From Hyphomicrobiales bacterium (GTDB lineage Bacteria > Pseudomonadota > Alphaproteobacteria > Rhizobiales > JACESI01), in the NCBI GenBank assembly GCA_039973685.1, contig JBDWKL010000015.1, positions 1 through 50,519 on the forward strand: 50,519 bases of DNA. The letters run 5' to 3'. The notes beneath the pieces are model-generated. The model worked only from the letters and a program-made list of their open reading frames with translations, was not told where the DNA came from and did not search any database. Positions 42,868-50,519 of the stretch are shown one piece after another (the stretch's first letter is position 1; the number at the start of each line of letters is the position of its first letter). The position numbers and the translations under genes were made by a program.

Positions 42868-43254
42868 ATGAGCACACCCGCCAGCCCAAAAATCAGGATT
42901 GATAAATGGTTATGGTATGCGCGGGTGTTAAAAACACGATCTTTAGCTTCAAAAGCCGTTCAAGCAGGCCATATCCGCGTGAACCGCAACAAAGTCACGT
43001 CTGCAAGTCATGGACTAAAAGTAGATGACGTGCTCACCATCGCTTTGCATAGCCAAATTAAAGTTTTGAGAGTGGAAGCATTGGGTTCTCGTCGCGGACC
43101 GGCCCCAGAGGCGGCTTTGCTGTATGAAGACCTAACGCCCGTTCCAGATAAATCTGAGCAAGCTAAAATATCAAACAAAACGCCCTCACCGGAAAGACGG
43201 CCTGATAAGCGGGAACGACGCCAAATTGAGGCCTTTAAAGGCGAATTTCGCTAG
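42868..43254 (+). CDS. S4-domain RNA-binding protein (Hsp15/HslR-like)
   Basis: The S4 domain occupies about residues 8-70: IRIDKWLWYARVLKTRSLAS followed by KAVQAGHIRVNRNKVT and HGLKVDDVLTIAL. This matches heat-shock protein 15, which binds free 50S subunits carrying stalled nascent chains. The C-terminal 45 residues are basic and disordered. It starts six bases after the helicase stop, so the two are co-transcribed, which ties the pair to ribosome or RNA quality control. Confidence 0.9.
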   Translation: MSTPASPKIRIDKWLWYARVLKTRSLASKAVQAGHIRVNRNKVTSASHGLKVDDVLTIALHSQIKVLRVEALGSRRGPAPEAALLYEDLTPVPDKSEQAKISNKTPSPERRPDKRERRQIEAFKGEFR

Positions 43255-43427
43255 AGTTCTGCCCTGTTGGCAACAATGTTAGAAAAATATATTGCTTTTC
43301 TTCATATGCGCAGAATATCTCACCCTTGAGTTTCAAACCAAAACCCGATAAACGCGGCGGGACAGCTTTCAATCCCCCATAAAATGGCGGGTATGATTGA
43401 AACAGCAATAGGTATCAGGAGAACACC

Positions 43428-43766
43428 GTGACATACATCGTGACGGACAATTGTATTAAGTGCAAATACACCGACTGCGTAGAAGTTTGCCCTGTGGACT
43501 GCTTCTATGAAGGCGAGAATATGCTCGTCATCCATCCAGACGAATGCATTGATTGCGGTGTTTGTGAACCTGAGTGCCCTGCTGAAGCCATTAAACCGGA
43601 TACTGAGCCTGGCCTCGAAGATTGGTTGAAAATCAATACTGATTACGCCGAGAAATGGCCGAATATTACGGTCAAAAAAGACCAGCTTCCAGAAGCGGAA
43701 GAATTTGATGGCAAAGAAGAGAAGTATAAAGAGTACTTTTCAGAAGCGCCTGGAACTGGTGATTAA
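43428..43766 (+). CDS. fdxA: Seven-iron ferredoxin (FdxA)
   Basis: The 112-residue protein has the 7Fe arrangement. [20 protein letters not shown] near residue 9 and [18 protein letters not shown] near 38 ligate one [3Fe-4S] and one [4Fe-4S] cluster. A C-terminal extension ([20 protein letters not shown]) is typical of alphaproteobacterial FdxA. It carries electrons in the cytoplasm. It uses GTG 43428, supported by CAGGAG ten bases upstream. It lies after the S4 gene and before carD, an order kept in many Rhizobiales. Confidence 0.95.
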   Translation: MTYIVTDNCIKCKYTDCVEVCPVDCFYEGENMLVIHPDECIDCGVCEPECPAEAIKPDTEPGLEDWLKINTDYAEKWPNITVKKDQLPEAEEFDGKEEKYKEYFSEAPGTGD

Positions 43767-44126
43767 CTAGCTTTCCAACGTAAACAATACAGCTCATATT
43801 CGCGCTTAAGTTGAATGGGTAATTTTTCTCGCGGTTAACTTGTGTAAATAACTTGTTAATTTTTGAGCAATCTTAACCATACCACCTCACATCCGGTGTG
43901 CGGTGCACATAATCTTTGATTTTTAACGATTTTTATGGTACATACGGGGATAACAGCAAAGTTGCACCCTGTCTTGAAAGTTTAACAGCGGAAATAAATC
44001 CCACCAATTCGTTAAAATTTTAACGCTCCTTCCCAATTATGAATGGGGCGCATGGATAGCTTTCACTTTGCTCGTAATTAGCAGAAGCCCTTGGGAAACC
44101 TTAGGCAAACAGGAGTATATTCTTTA
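43767..44126. other. Promoter region of carD
   Basis: 360 bases without a gene. CACATCCGGTGTG near 43886 is a short hairpin. The AT-rich stretch with repeated TTAACTTG/TTAACGATTTTT words probably contains the carD promoter, and GGAGTATATTCTTTA just before ATG 44127 is its ribosome binding site. I see no riboswitch. Confidence 0.4.
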
Positions 44127-44717
44127 ATGGCTACGACTAAAAAAACAACACAACGTCAAGGTTTCAAAACAGGTGAGTTCATTGTTTATCCATCACATGG
44201 CGTTGGTAAAATTGTCGGCATCGAAGAACAAGAAATTGCAGGCCTAACACTCGAACTATTTGTCATCGAATTTGAACAAGACAAAATGGTCCTTCGAGTT
44301 CCAACAGCAAAAGCTGATTCAGTTGGCATGCGTAAAATCTCAAGCGACGAAATCATTGCGAAGGCTCTTAAAACACTTCAAGGCCGTGCTCGTGTTAAAC
44401 GCACGATGTGGAGCCGCCGTGCGCAGGAATATGAAGCCAAGATTAACTCTGGTGACCTCGTGTCTGTTTCAGAAGTTGTTCGTGACCTCTTCCGCGCTGA
44501 AGACCAACCTGAGCAATCTTATTCAGAGCGTCAACTTTATGAGCAAGCCCTCGATCGTATGGCTCGCGAAATCGCAGCCGTTGAAAAGCTGTCTGTGACC
44601 GAAAGCGTTCAGAAGATCGAAGTGAACCTTGCAAAAAGCCCACGCCGCGTTGCTAAGGCTGCTGAAGCGGAAACTGCAAATGATGCAGACGGCAAGCAAG
44701 AAGAAGCTGCTGCTTAA
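44127..44717 (+). CDS. carD: CarD-family transcriptional regulator
   Basis: The N-terminal RNA polymerase interaction domain is at about residues 12-75: FKTGEFIVYPSHGVGKIVGI is the Tudor-like signature, followed by LELFVIEFEQDKMVLRVP. The C-terminal helical domain (about 85-165, RTMWSRRAQEYEAKINSG and FRAEDQPEQSYSERQLYEQA) binds upstream-fork DNA. CarD proteins bind RNA polymerase beta and stabilise open complexes at many promoters, including rRNA. ATG 44127 has GGAG about 11 bases upstream; the longer frame from 44091 is not conserved. A strong terminator ends the unit. Confidence 0.95.
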   Translation: MATTKKTTQRQGFKTGEFIVYPSHGVGKIVGIEEQEIAGLTLELFVIEFEQDKMVLRVPTAKADSVGMRKISSDEIIAKALKTLQGRARVKRTMWSRRAQEYEAKINSGDLVSVSEVVRDLFRAEDQPEQSYSERQLYEQALDRMAREIAAVEKLSVTESVQKIEVNLAKSPRRVAKAAEAETANDADGKQEEAAA

Positions 44718-44742
44718 TACCTCTTCGAATACAAGATCATTA

Positions 44743-44774
44743 AAACCCAGTTTGGTTGTCCAAGCTGGGTTTTT
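44743..44774 (+). terminator. Rho-independent terminator of carD
   Basis: AACCCAG (44743-44749) and CTGGGTT (44764-44770), extended by TTGG/CCAA, form the stem and are followed by TTTT. The hairpin lies 26 bases after the carD stop. Confidence 0.9.
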
Positions 44775-44823
44775 TCATTTTGACAGTCAGTTTAACGCGA
44801 TCTGTAAGGACGCAGCACGACGC

Positions 44824-46392
44824 CTAGCCTGAGTTTCCATCATAGATCACTTTCACCAGTGATCCTGCTTCTACTTTCTGTCCACGCCTCAAGCCGTTCA
44901 AAACCATGAAAGCTTCAGGCGGATTTGCCACCAATCCGCGCATTGAACCTGCAAGACTGCTGACGCTATCTGAACTTTTTACTTTCACAATGCGAATGCG
45001 TAATGGCGAAAGGCTTCGCGCTTCGCCTCGTGACAACGTTCTAAAACTCGAAACCGTGGAACTCACCGCCCGATCAAACAAGGTCGATGGTGATTGCGTC
45101 GCGAAAATCATCCGATACGTCGACGTGGCCGACCGTATAACCGTGATCTTAAAACTCCAATTATTGACCGCAGCTACTGCAGAGGCAGCCTCTGATCCAT
45201 TGACCGTGAACGACCTGATCGAGTTAGGATCAAGACCGTTCAACCAACCCGACGTCAAATATTGTGGCAGCGTCACCCCTACCGGAAGGTCAACACCATC
45301 AAAGCGCACCGCATCGCCGTTACCAGCGGTTGCAAGAACTGCTTCTCTCGTATTTTCAATCACATAGCCACTTGGGACAGAGAAGGTGAAAAGCAACTGC
45401 GGATGGAAGAATGACCGGTCACGAACAAAACCCTCTGCCGGATCGTCGCCAAAAATCATGCTATCAATTGATCGAAGATAGGCTTGTTTATCGCTCGACC
45501 CAAATCCAGGCGCACCAAATTGTCTGGCAGTAGCCCGCGCCTTTTGAATGCGACTTGGCGTTGATGGGTGAGAGGATAGAAAATTCGGACCATCATTCGA
45601 TTTCGCAACCGTCGCCGTGGTCCGGTAGCTTTGATAGTTCGCCATGGTTTCCAAAAATCTGGAAGCCGCAAAGGGATCATATCCTGCAAGTGCCGAATTT
45701 TTCACGCCCACTTGATCGGCATCTAATTCTTGCTGCTGAGTAAATGCTGCAAAGGCTAATTGTCGCTGTTGGCGAATTGATTCAATGGTTGAGGTATCGC
45801 TAATCACCCCTTGAACCGCTTTTGCAACAATTTCGCTTTTACGCGCTTGTTGCAGCCTTTGTTGTCCGTGCTGGCTTGTGACATGCGCCATTTCATGAGC
45901 CAAAACGGCGGCCACTTCAGAGCCATCATTTGCCAACGCAATCAGCCCGCGCGTGATATACAAAAACCCACCGGGCAGCGCGAAAGCGTTGACTGTGGGT
46001 GAATTCAATATCGTAATTTGAAACCGCTGCGATGGGTCCTCTGATTTTGCAACCAGTCTTGAGACAATCTGCGCCAATTGGTTTTCGACCTGACGATTCG
46101 TATAGACACCGCCATAGGCTGCGATAATTCGTTTATTTTCTTTTTGAGAGGCCTTAACAAGCGCGCTGTTGGTGCGTCTTTTAGGCACAGGAGGCGCTGC
46201 TTTGCTTGTATCAATCGCCGTGCCGTTAATGGTCGATGATGGCCCATTGGTTACATCAGGACCACCCCTCAAAAGGCCGAGGTCTGAACAGGAGGCGAGA
46301 AACAGCGCTATCCCGCACGTGAAAACCCCGCGGGCCAAAAGCCCACGGCGACGCTTATCGCGTGGTCTATCAAGGGAGAAATGCTTCGTCAC
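44824..46392 (-). CDS. M48-family metalloprotease, lipoprotein (BepA-like)
   Basis: The 522-residue protein has a signal with lipobox LASC near residue 35, so it is anchored to a membrane in the periplasm. The peptidase domain holds AAVLAHEMAHVTSQHGQQRL (HExxH near residue 166) and the third zinc ligand in QELDADQVGVKN. A C-terminal region with QKVEAGSLVKVIYDG resembles a LysM-like end. BepA homologues help assemble or degrade outer-membrane proteins. Its ATG overlaps the stop of the gene upstream by four bases, so the two are translated together. Confidence 0.9.
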   Translation of the reverse strand: MTKHFSLDRPRDKRRRGLLARGVFTCGIALFLASCSDLGLLRGGPDVTNGPSSTINGTAIDTSKAAPPVPKRRTNSALVKASQKENKRIIAAYGGVYTNRQVENQLAQIVSRLVAKSEDPSQRFQITILNSPTVNAFALPGGFLYITRGLIALANDGSEVAAVLAHEMAHVTSQHGQQRLQQARKSEIVAKAVQGVISDTSTIESIRQQRQLAFAAFTQQQELDADQVGVKNSALAGYDPFAASRFLETMANYQSYRTTATVAKSNDGPNFLSSHPSTPSRIQKARATARQFGAPGFGSSDKQAYLRSIDSMIFGDDPAEGFVRDRSFFHPQLLFTFSVPSGYVIENTREAVLATAGNGDAVRFDGVDLPVGVTLPQYLTSGWLNGLDPNSIRSFTVNGSEAASAVAAVNNWSFKITVIRSATSTYRMIFATQSPSTLFDRAVSSTVSSFRTLSRGEARSLSPLRIRIVKVKSSDSVSSLAGSMRGLVANPPEAFMVLNGLRRGQKVEAGSLVKVIYDGNSG

Positions 46393-47228
46393 TCGCTGAG
46401 CATCTCCATCTGCGTCAGATGGTCAATCCGCATACTCGGGCCATAATACAAGTCTAAAAATCCTCTCAACTGTACCTGCTGACCCACTAAATTGGAATTG
46501 AAATTCACACTATTCTCGAATGTTTTACTTACTAAAGGAGAAAGATAGGCAGTAAAATCTTTTTTCCAATTATCACCAAAGTTGATTGAAATGCCACGTT
46601 TCGTGCGACGGACTTCAGTGACAGTGCCTTGAATAATCACGAATTCACCCTCCAAGCCCCACAATCGCTGACTATTTGCTGACAAGACCGGAACAATTCC
46701 AGCCTGTCTTACTGACCCGAATGTAGGTTCTTTTGGTGCTATTGCAATCAAATCGACCTTTATTTGATCAAATTCACAATTCGACACAAAAGTTTTTCTC
46801 AATTGAGGATTAGGCATATAAGCAGCAGATCGTGAACGGATGAGTGCTTCTTGGGCGAGATTAGGCTCCTCGCTCGCATCTTTGGCATATAAAAACACCG
46901 GCTCTCGGCCATAGCGGTCCGCTGGCCCGCTGGCCAAAATGCGGATTTCATGTCCCGCAATCATTCGTCTCATTTTCGCAAGCGTTTGGGACGAAAGTGT
47001 TCCAGTTTCTTTGTTAAGTGGGAAAAACAAATCAGCAAGTTTTAAGCGACGTGCATCATCCAAGAATAAAACGCCGTGATCATCAATTTTTGTGATTGTT
47101 ACTGGTGTCGCATTTTCAAAAGAGCATTCACTCAATTTGAGAGTTTCATCCGCAAGCGGGCTTGTTTGAAAGGTTGAAACGCTCAACCAGATAACGACAA
47201 ACAAACCTATGACATACCAACACCGCAT
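46389..47228 (-). CDS. Secreted thermonuclease-like (SNase fold) protein
   Basis: The 279-residue protein has a signal peptide (CWYVIGLFVVIWLSVSTFQ) and an SNase-type OB-fold domain at about 35-130 (DDARRLKLADLFFPLNKETG and ADRYGREPVFLYAKD). A second OB-like half follows (FVIIQGTVTEVRRTKRGISI, NFGDNWKKDFTAYL). The Arg-Glu-Arg catalytic set of true nucleases is not clearly complete, so activity is uncertain. ATG 47228 gives a better signal peptide than the longer frame at 47255. Its stop overlaps the start of the M48 protease gene, indicating a two-gene envelope unit. Confidence 0.78.
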   Translation of the reverse strand: MRCWYVIGLFVVIWLSVSTFQTSPLADETLKLSECSFENATPVTITKIDDHGVLFLDDARRLKLADLFFPLNKETGTLSSQTLAKMRRMIAGHEIRILASGPADRYGREPVFLYAKDASEEPNLAQEALIRSRSAAYMPNPQLRKTFVSNCEFDQIKVDLIAIAPKEPTFGSVRQAGIVPVLSANSQRLWGLEGEFVIIQGTVTEVRRTKRGISINFGDNWKKDFTAYLSPLVSKTFENSVNFNSNLVGQQVQLRGFLDLYYGPSMRIDHLTQMEMLSE

Positions 47229-47372
47229 AACCGACCCTAACACAGAACCTTGCACGGTGACATTGCGAAGACCCTCCGCAATTCCTGCTTGGCATCCCCT
47301 TCAAATTGAGATTAAACATCGTGCACGATGAACACTCCTTATTTCACCTCAACCAACGGCTGGAATGACTGA

Positions 47373-48116
47373 ATGACAAACGATGTTTTGATGTTCCTTC
47401 TAGCCGGTGCAATTGCTGGTGGGTTTGTAAATGGTCTTGCAGGTACAGGCACCGCGCTTCTCACTCTCGGGTTCTGGCTTCAAGCAATTCCTCCCTTGGA
47501 GGCCGTTGCTATGGTGCTGGTGATTTCCATCATCTCAGGAATTCAAGGCATGGTGTTGGTTTGGAAAACCATTGAATGGCGTCGCGTCCTGCGGTTCGTG
47601 CTGCCAGCACTCATTGCCATGCCTATCGGGCTCTATTTATTGGATGTGATTGATGTCCGTGCTTTAAAACTAATCGTGGCAGTTTTGCTCGTTACATACG
47701 GCGGGTTCTTTTCCTTTCGAAAAAATCTCCCTCTCATTTCAAAGCCGACTTACATCCTCGACGCGCTGATCGGATTTAGCGGTGGCATTTTGGGGGCGCT
47801 TGGTGGGTTGTCTGGTGCAATACCAACCATGTGGTGCGCGCTTCGCACTTGGACGAAAACCGAACAGCGCTCATTACTCCAACCTTTCAACATGGTTGTT
47901 TTAAATGTCGCAGCAGTTCTGCTCTTCTTCAAAGGCGCTTACACAGCGCCCGTTTTATCCAACCTTGTGTTTGTCGTTCCGACCGCTTTAATCGGCTCGC
48001 TCATCGGTATTGCTGTATTTAAACGGTTAAATGACAATCAATTTAGACGACTGCTTATTGCACTCATGCTCGTTTCTGGGCTTATTCTATTAGGACAAGA
48101 ACTCCTGTCTGGCTGA
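47373..48116 (+). CDS. TSUP-family transporter (TauE/SafE-like)
   Basis: The 247-residue protein has about eight hydrophobic helices and the TSUP hallmarks: AGAIAGGFVNGLAGTGTALL in the first helices and GFSGGILGALGGLSGAIPTM in the second half, the paired repeat of the family. TSUP proteins move sulfite, sulfonates or other small anions across the inner membrane. The substrate is not predictable. It is divergent from the nuclease-like gene and 33 bases upstream of the ABM gene. Confidence 0.88.
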   Translation: MTNDVLMFLLAGAIAGGFVNGLAGTGTALLTLGFWLQAIPPLEAVAMVLVISIISGIQGMVLVWKTIEWRRVLRFVLPALIAMPIGLYLLDVIDVRALKLIVAVLLVTYGGFFSFRKNLPLISKPTYILDALIGFSGGILGALGGLSGAIPTMWCALRTWTKTEQRSLLQPFNMVVLNVAAVLLFFKGAYTAPVLSNLVFVVPTALIGSLIGIAVFKRLNDNQFRRLLIALMLVSGLILLGQELLSG

Positions 48117-48149
48117 CGACTACTGTGAGCCCAAATTACAAGGCGAGCC

Positions 48150-48761
48150 ATGCAAACTCTTCTCTTTGAAATGCAACCAAGAGCCGGCCACGAAGATCAT
48201 TATTTCGCGCACGCAACCAAACTAAAACCATTGGTGTTGGCAGAGCCTGGATTAATGTTCTTAGATCGGTTCCAATCTTTGAGCAGAGAAGGTCTTATCC
48301 TATCCCACTCGCGTTGGCGCGATGAAGCAGCCATTGCAAGCTGGCGCTCAAATGGCACGCATCACCAAACCCAAATGGCCGGACGCACTAAGCATTTTTC
48401 TGACTACCGCATTCGCATAGGAACGGCGATCATCAACCTTGATGAACAAGGCTCGATCTCACGCTTTGAGAACCACGGCAGTTATCGCGAAGAAGGTGAT
48501 AAACCGCCGCGCTACCATGCCATTATTATAAGCCAAGATGCGCCCTATGACGGCGAAGGCGAGAGCTTTAAAAGCGTTTACAATGAAGGCGTTTATCTTC
48601 ATATTCAAGATTGCCCGACACTCAAGGACGGCGAAACATTGATGGCAAGCCTTACAGAAAATGATGCCGTTCAATATGCCAACCTCACCCACACATCGCG
48701 CGATTACGGAATGTTTGAACGCGAAGAAGCCCCGCAATATATGCCAGAAATGACTGAGTGA
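48150..48761 (+). CDS. Antibiotic biosynthesis monooxygenase-like (ABM) domain protein
   Basis: Residues 1-100 fit the dimeric alpha/beta-barrel ABM fold: LLFEMQPRAGHEDHYFAHAT and LVLAEPGLMFLDRFQSLSR, then LILSHSRWRDEAAIASWRSN and HHQTQMAGRTKHFSDYRI. The remaining 100 residues form a second barrel-like domain without a named family. Members include oxygenases and heme- or quinone-related proteins; the activity is unknown. The next gene (copC) starts eight bases later, so the gene probably belongs with copC and copD. Confidence 0.75.
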   Translation: MQTLLFEMQPRAGHEDHYFAHATKLKPLVLAEPGLMFLDRFQSLSREGLILSHSRWRDEAAIASWRSNGTHHQTQMAGRTKHFSDYRIRIGTAIINLDEQGSISRFENHGSYREEGDKPPRYHAIIISQDAPYDGEGESFKSVYNEGVYLHIQDCPTLKDGETLMASLTENDAVQYANLTHTSRDYGMFEREEAPQYMPEMTE

Positions 48762-48769
48762 ACCCAACC

Positions 48770-49120
48770 ATGAAATCTATTTTACTTTCAATCTGCCTTC
48801 TTTTCACCGCCACGACATTGTCGTTCAGTCATTCTGTTGTGACGAACAGCAGCCCTGAAAATGGCGCGCGTTTGCGTGTCGCTCCCAAACATCTGGAAGT
48901 CTCATTTTCCAAACCAACCCGCGTTGTTAAAGCAAGCCTCTCCCGCAACGAAGACGATCCGGTGAAACTCACGCTTTCAACCAAAGAACCGACCAAGATG
49001 ATCCGCTTTTCGCCGGCACCTAATACGGCAGGTGATTATGTTGTCGAATGGCGTGCGCTCAGCAAAGATGGCCATGCGTTAAAAGGCAGCCTCGAATTTT
49101 CGATTGTTGAACCAAATTAA
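48770..49120 (+). CDS. copC: Copper resistance protein CopC
   Basis: A 116-residue periplasmic copper-binding protein. The signal peptide ends before SHSVVTNSSPENGARL, leaving a His close to the mature N-terminus as in CopC. The beta-sandwich has HLEVSFSKPTRVVKASL and AGDYVVEWRALSKDGHALKG, whose Asp and His form the Cu(II) site. ATG 48770 is chosen over GTG 48758, which overlaps the previous stop. It passes copper to CopD, encoded next. Confidence 0.9.
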   Translation: MKSILLSICLLFTATTLSFSHSVVTNSSPENGARLRVAPKHLEVSFSKPTRVVKASLSRNEDDPVKLTLSTKEPTKMIRFSPAPNTAGDYVVEWRALSKDGHALKGSLEFSIVEPN

Positions 49121-49125
49121 ACAGC

Positions 49126-50007
49126 ATGGAAGACGGTTGGACCCTTGCCATAATACTCATTAAAGCAGGTCTTTACGTCACCAGCTTTGTTGCGGCTGGC
49201 ACGGTATTATTCCTCATTTCAGTCAGACCCAACGGCCCAGCCATACATGGCCCAACGCGCTTATTTTCTGGCGCTTCCTCGCTCATAGCTCTCTCATTCT
49301 TGGCACTTCATGTCGCCGCCCAAGCAGGATTTTTGGCTGATGAAGGCTTTGCAGGCATGGTTGATCGAGACATGATCAATATCATCTTGGAAGGACCGTT
49401 AGGTCTTTCAAGCAAGGTGCTACTGCTTGGCCTTTTGACGATTTTACTCACCTCTTTCATTCCAATGCCAATAAATGTGATCTACGGGTGGGTTGCGGGC
49501 ATCGGCGCTCTTTTCATCGTGATCTCATTCACGCTCATTGGGCACACGACAAACGGCAATATACCTGTGTCAGCAGGCTTGATTGCCCTTCACCTTTTCG
49601 CAGTCAGCTTTTGGCTCGGCGCGCTTTGGCCTCTCTATCGGCAAGCCCAAAATAACAAAGTAGATGAACTAATTGCGACAGCCGAAAGCTTTGGCAAACA
49701 AGCCATGCTGGTCGTGCCCGCGCTTTTAGTGGCTGGATTGGTTTTGTCGGTATTTTTAGTTGGCAGCGTTACCGCCCTTTTCACCACAGCATATGGATTG
49801 CTCTTAATCGGCAAGGTAGTGCTTGTGATCCTGCTGCTTGGGCTCGCGGCTTTAAACAAATACAGGTTCATTCCTGCACTAAAAGAAAACGAGCCAGAAG
49901 CACTCAATCATTTCACACGTTCCGTTCGACTTGAAGTTTTATTATTTTCAGGCATCCTTTTGATAACCGCCGTTCTAACCTCTGCGCTCGAACTACCCAC
50001 AGGATAA
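49126..50007 (+). CDS. copD: CopD-family copper resistance membrane protein
   Basis: The 293-residue protein has about eight hydrophobic helices. LIKAGLYVTSFVAAGTVLFL begins the family, and HLFAVSFWLGALWPLYRQAQ contains the conserved His and Trp of CopD. GLAALNKYRFIPAL is near the end and matches the family. With CopC it is thought to import or handle copper at the inner membrane. It starts six bases after copC, so the pair is one operon, possibly with the ABM gene. Confidence 0.92.
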   Translation: MEDGWTLAIILIKAGLYVTSFVAAGTVLFLISVRPNGPAIHGPTRLFSGASSLIALSFLALHVAAQAGFLADEGFAGMVDRDMINIILEGPLGLSSKVLLLGLLTILLTSFIPMPINVIYGWVAGIGALFIVISFTLIGHTTNGNIPVSAGLIALHLFAVSFWLGALWPLYRQAQNNKVDELIATAESFGKQAMLVVPALLVAGLVLSVFLVGSVTALFTTAYGLLLIGKVVLVILLLGLAALNKYRFIPALKENEPEALNHFTRSVRLEVLLFSGILLITAVLTSALELPTG

Positions 50008-50010
50008 AAA

Positions 50011-50519
50011 ATGGATCTAAAATTCTCCGCTAAAGAAGATGCGTTCCGTGAAGAGGTGAAGGGTTTTCTAAAAGAGAAACTCACCAAGCGGTTAAGTGAC
50101 AAAGTCAAAGCGGGGCAGCGTCTCACGAAAGAAGATTATGAAGAATGGCACGCCGTTCTTAATGAGCGTGGATGGCTCGCCCCAAGTTGGCCTGAGGAAT
50201 ATGGCGGCACGAGTTGGAGCCCGATTGATAAGCACATTGTGGAAGAGGAATTTGCCCTTGCAGGCGCGCCCCGCACCGTGCCATTCGGCGTTAATATGCT
50301 GGCGCCCGTTTTACTAAAATTTGGCAGCGACGCGCAAAAATCCCATTACCTGCCGCGCATTTTAGACGGCACAGATTGGTGGTGTCAGGGGTACTCTGAA
50401 CCGGGTGCTGGGTCCGACCTTGCTTCTCTCAAAACCAAAGCCGAGCGCGACGGCGATCATTATATCGTCAACGGTCAAAAAACATGGACCACCCTCGGCC
50501 AATATGCCGACTGGATTTT
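50011..50519 (+). CDS. Acyl-CoA dehydrogenase, N-terminal part (cut by window edge)
   Basis: The frame starts at ATG 50011, four bases after copD. It reads MDLKFSAKEDAFREEVKGFL, then WLAPSWPEEYGGTSW and WWCQGYSEPGAGSDLASLKT, which is the FAD-binding signature of the acyl-CoA dehydrogenase family, and continues to the window end. The catalytic Glu lies beyond the edge. It oxidises an acyl-CoA to the enoyl form, passing electrons to ETF. The substrate is unknown. The short gap suggests read-through from copCD, although the functions differ. Confidence 0.92.
   Translation, partial: MDLKFSAKEDAFREEVKGFLKEKLTKRLSDKVKAGQRLTKEDYEEWHAVLNERGWLAPSWPEEYGGTSWSPIDKHIVEEEFALAGAPRTVPFGVNMLAPVLLKFGSDAQKSHYLPRILDGTDWWCQGYSEPGAGSDLASLKTKAERDGDHYIVNGQKTWTTLGQYADWI

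Noticed and set aside
44906-45367. A 153-codon plus-strand frame within the M48 protease gene
   Set aside because: It is the opposite-strand shadow of a well-supported protease; no independent evidence.

Overview
The window looks like a chromosomal segment of an alphaproteobacterium, most likely of the Hyphomicrobiales (Rhizobiales), with moderate GC content. The evidence is the housekeeping content: a SUV3/MgpS-like RNA helicase followed by an S4-domain RNA-binding protein, a 7Fe ferredoxin and a CarD-type regulator, plus BluB, a DUF3108 protein, rpmB, a DUF1232 protein and a CopC/CopD pair. The species cannot be named from sequence alone.

Positions 1 to about 20.4 kb are accessory DNA. Element A (left edge outside the window, right edge near 7.7 kb) reads on the minus strand as integrase, small unknown protein, AlpA-like regulator, HTH replication-type protein, terminase small subunit and terminase large subunit. 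A plus-strand PIN-like protein sits beyond the terminase. With packaging genes but no visible capsid or tail genes, it resembles a phage satellite or a reduced prophage. Element B (about 7.68 to 14.75 kb) is bounded by two copies of a 15-bp sequence that looks like the 3' end of a tRNA or tmRNA. It carries a tyrosine integrase that has lost most of its catalytic domain, 1.5 kb of gene-poor DNA with T7/SP6-promoter-like repeats, a trypsin-like protease, a serine recombinase with two dyad sites upstream, and a secreted protein. Element A's integrase lies at the right end of A and element B's at the left end of B, so they abut as a tandem pair.

From 14.9 to 20.3 kb there is a decayed IS6-type transposase, then a four-gene surface-polysaccharide cluster (glycosyltransferase, methyltransferase, polysaccharide pyruvyl transferase, TylF-like methyltransferase). 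The last of these is cut off by an IS fragment, itself interrupted by a frameshifted IS3-family element. The other side of that IS truncates a third integrase, which starts next to a tRNA-Arg(CCG) gene and so marks another former integration site.

From 20.4 kb to the end the sequence is ordinary chromosome: a cyclic-nucleotide-binding patatin phospholipase, a CaiD-like hydratase, pterin carbinolamine dehydratase, BluB, two chemotaxis receptors, a TrmH-type methyltransferase, a LysE exporter, argG, a degenerate-GGDEF/EAL phosphodiesterase, a DUF3179 protein, rpmB, the helicase-S4-fdxA-carD block, an M48 lipoprotein protease overlapping a nuclease-like secreted protein, a TSUP transporter, an ABM-CopC-CopD run, and the start of an acyl-CoA dehydrogenase. 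A 1-kb gene-free stretch before the helicase gene contains three spaced copies of a 26-bp sequence and a long hairpin, and is the best candidate in the core region for undescribed small RNAs or regulatory DNA.
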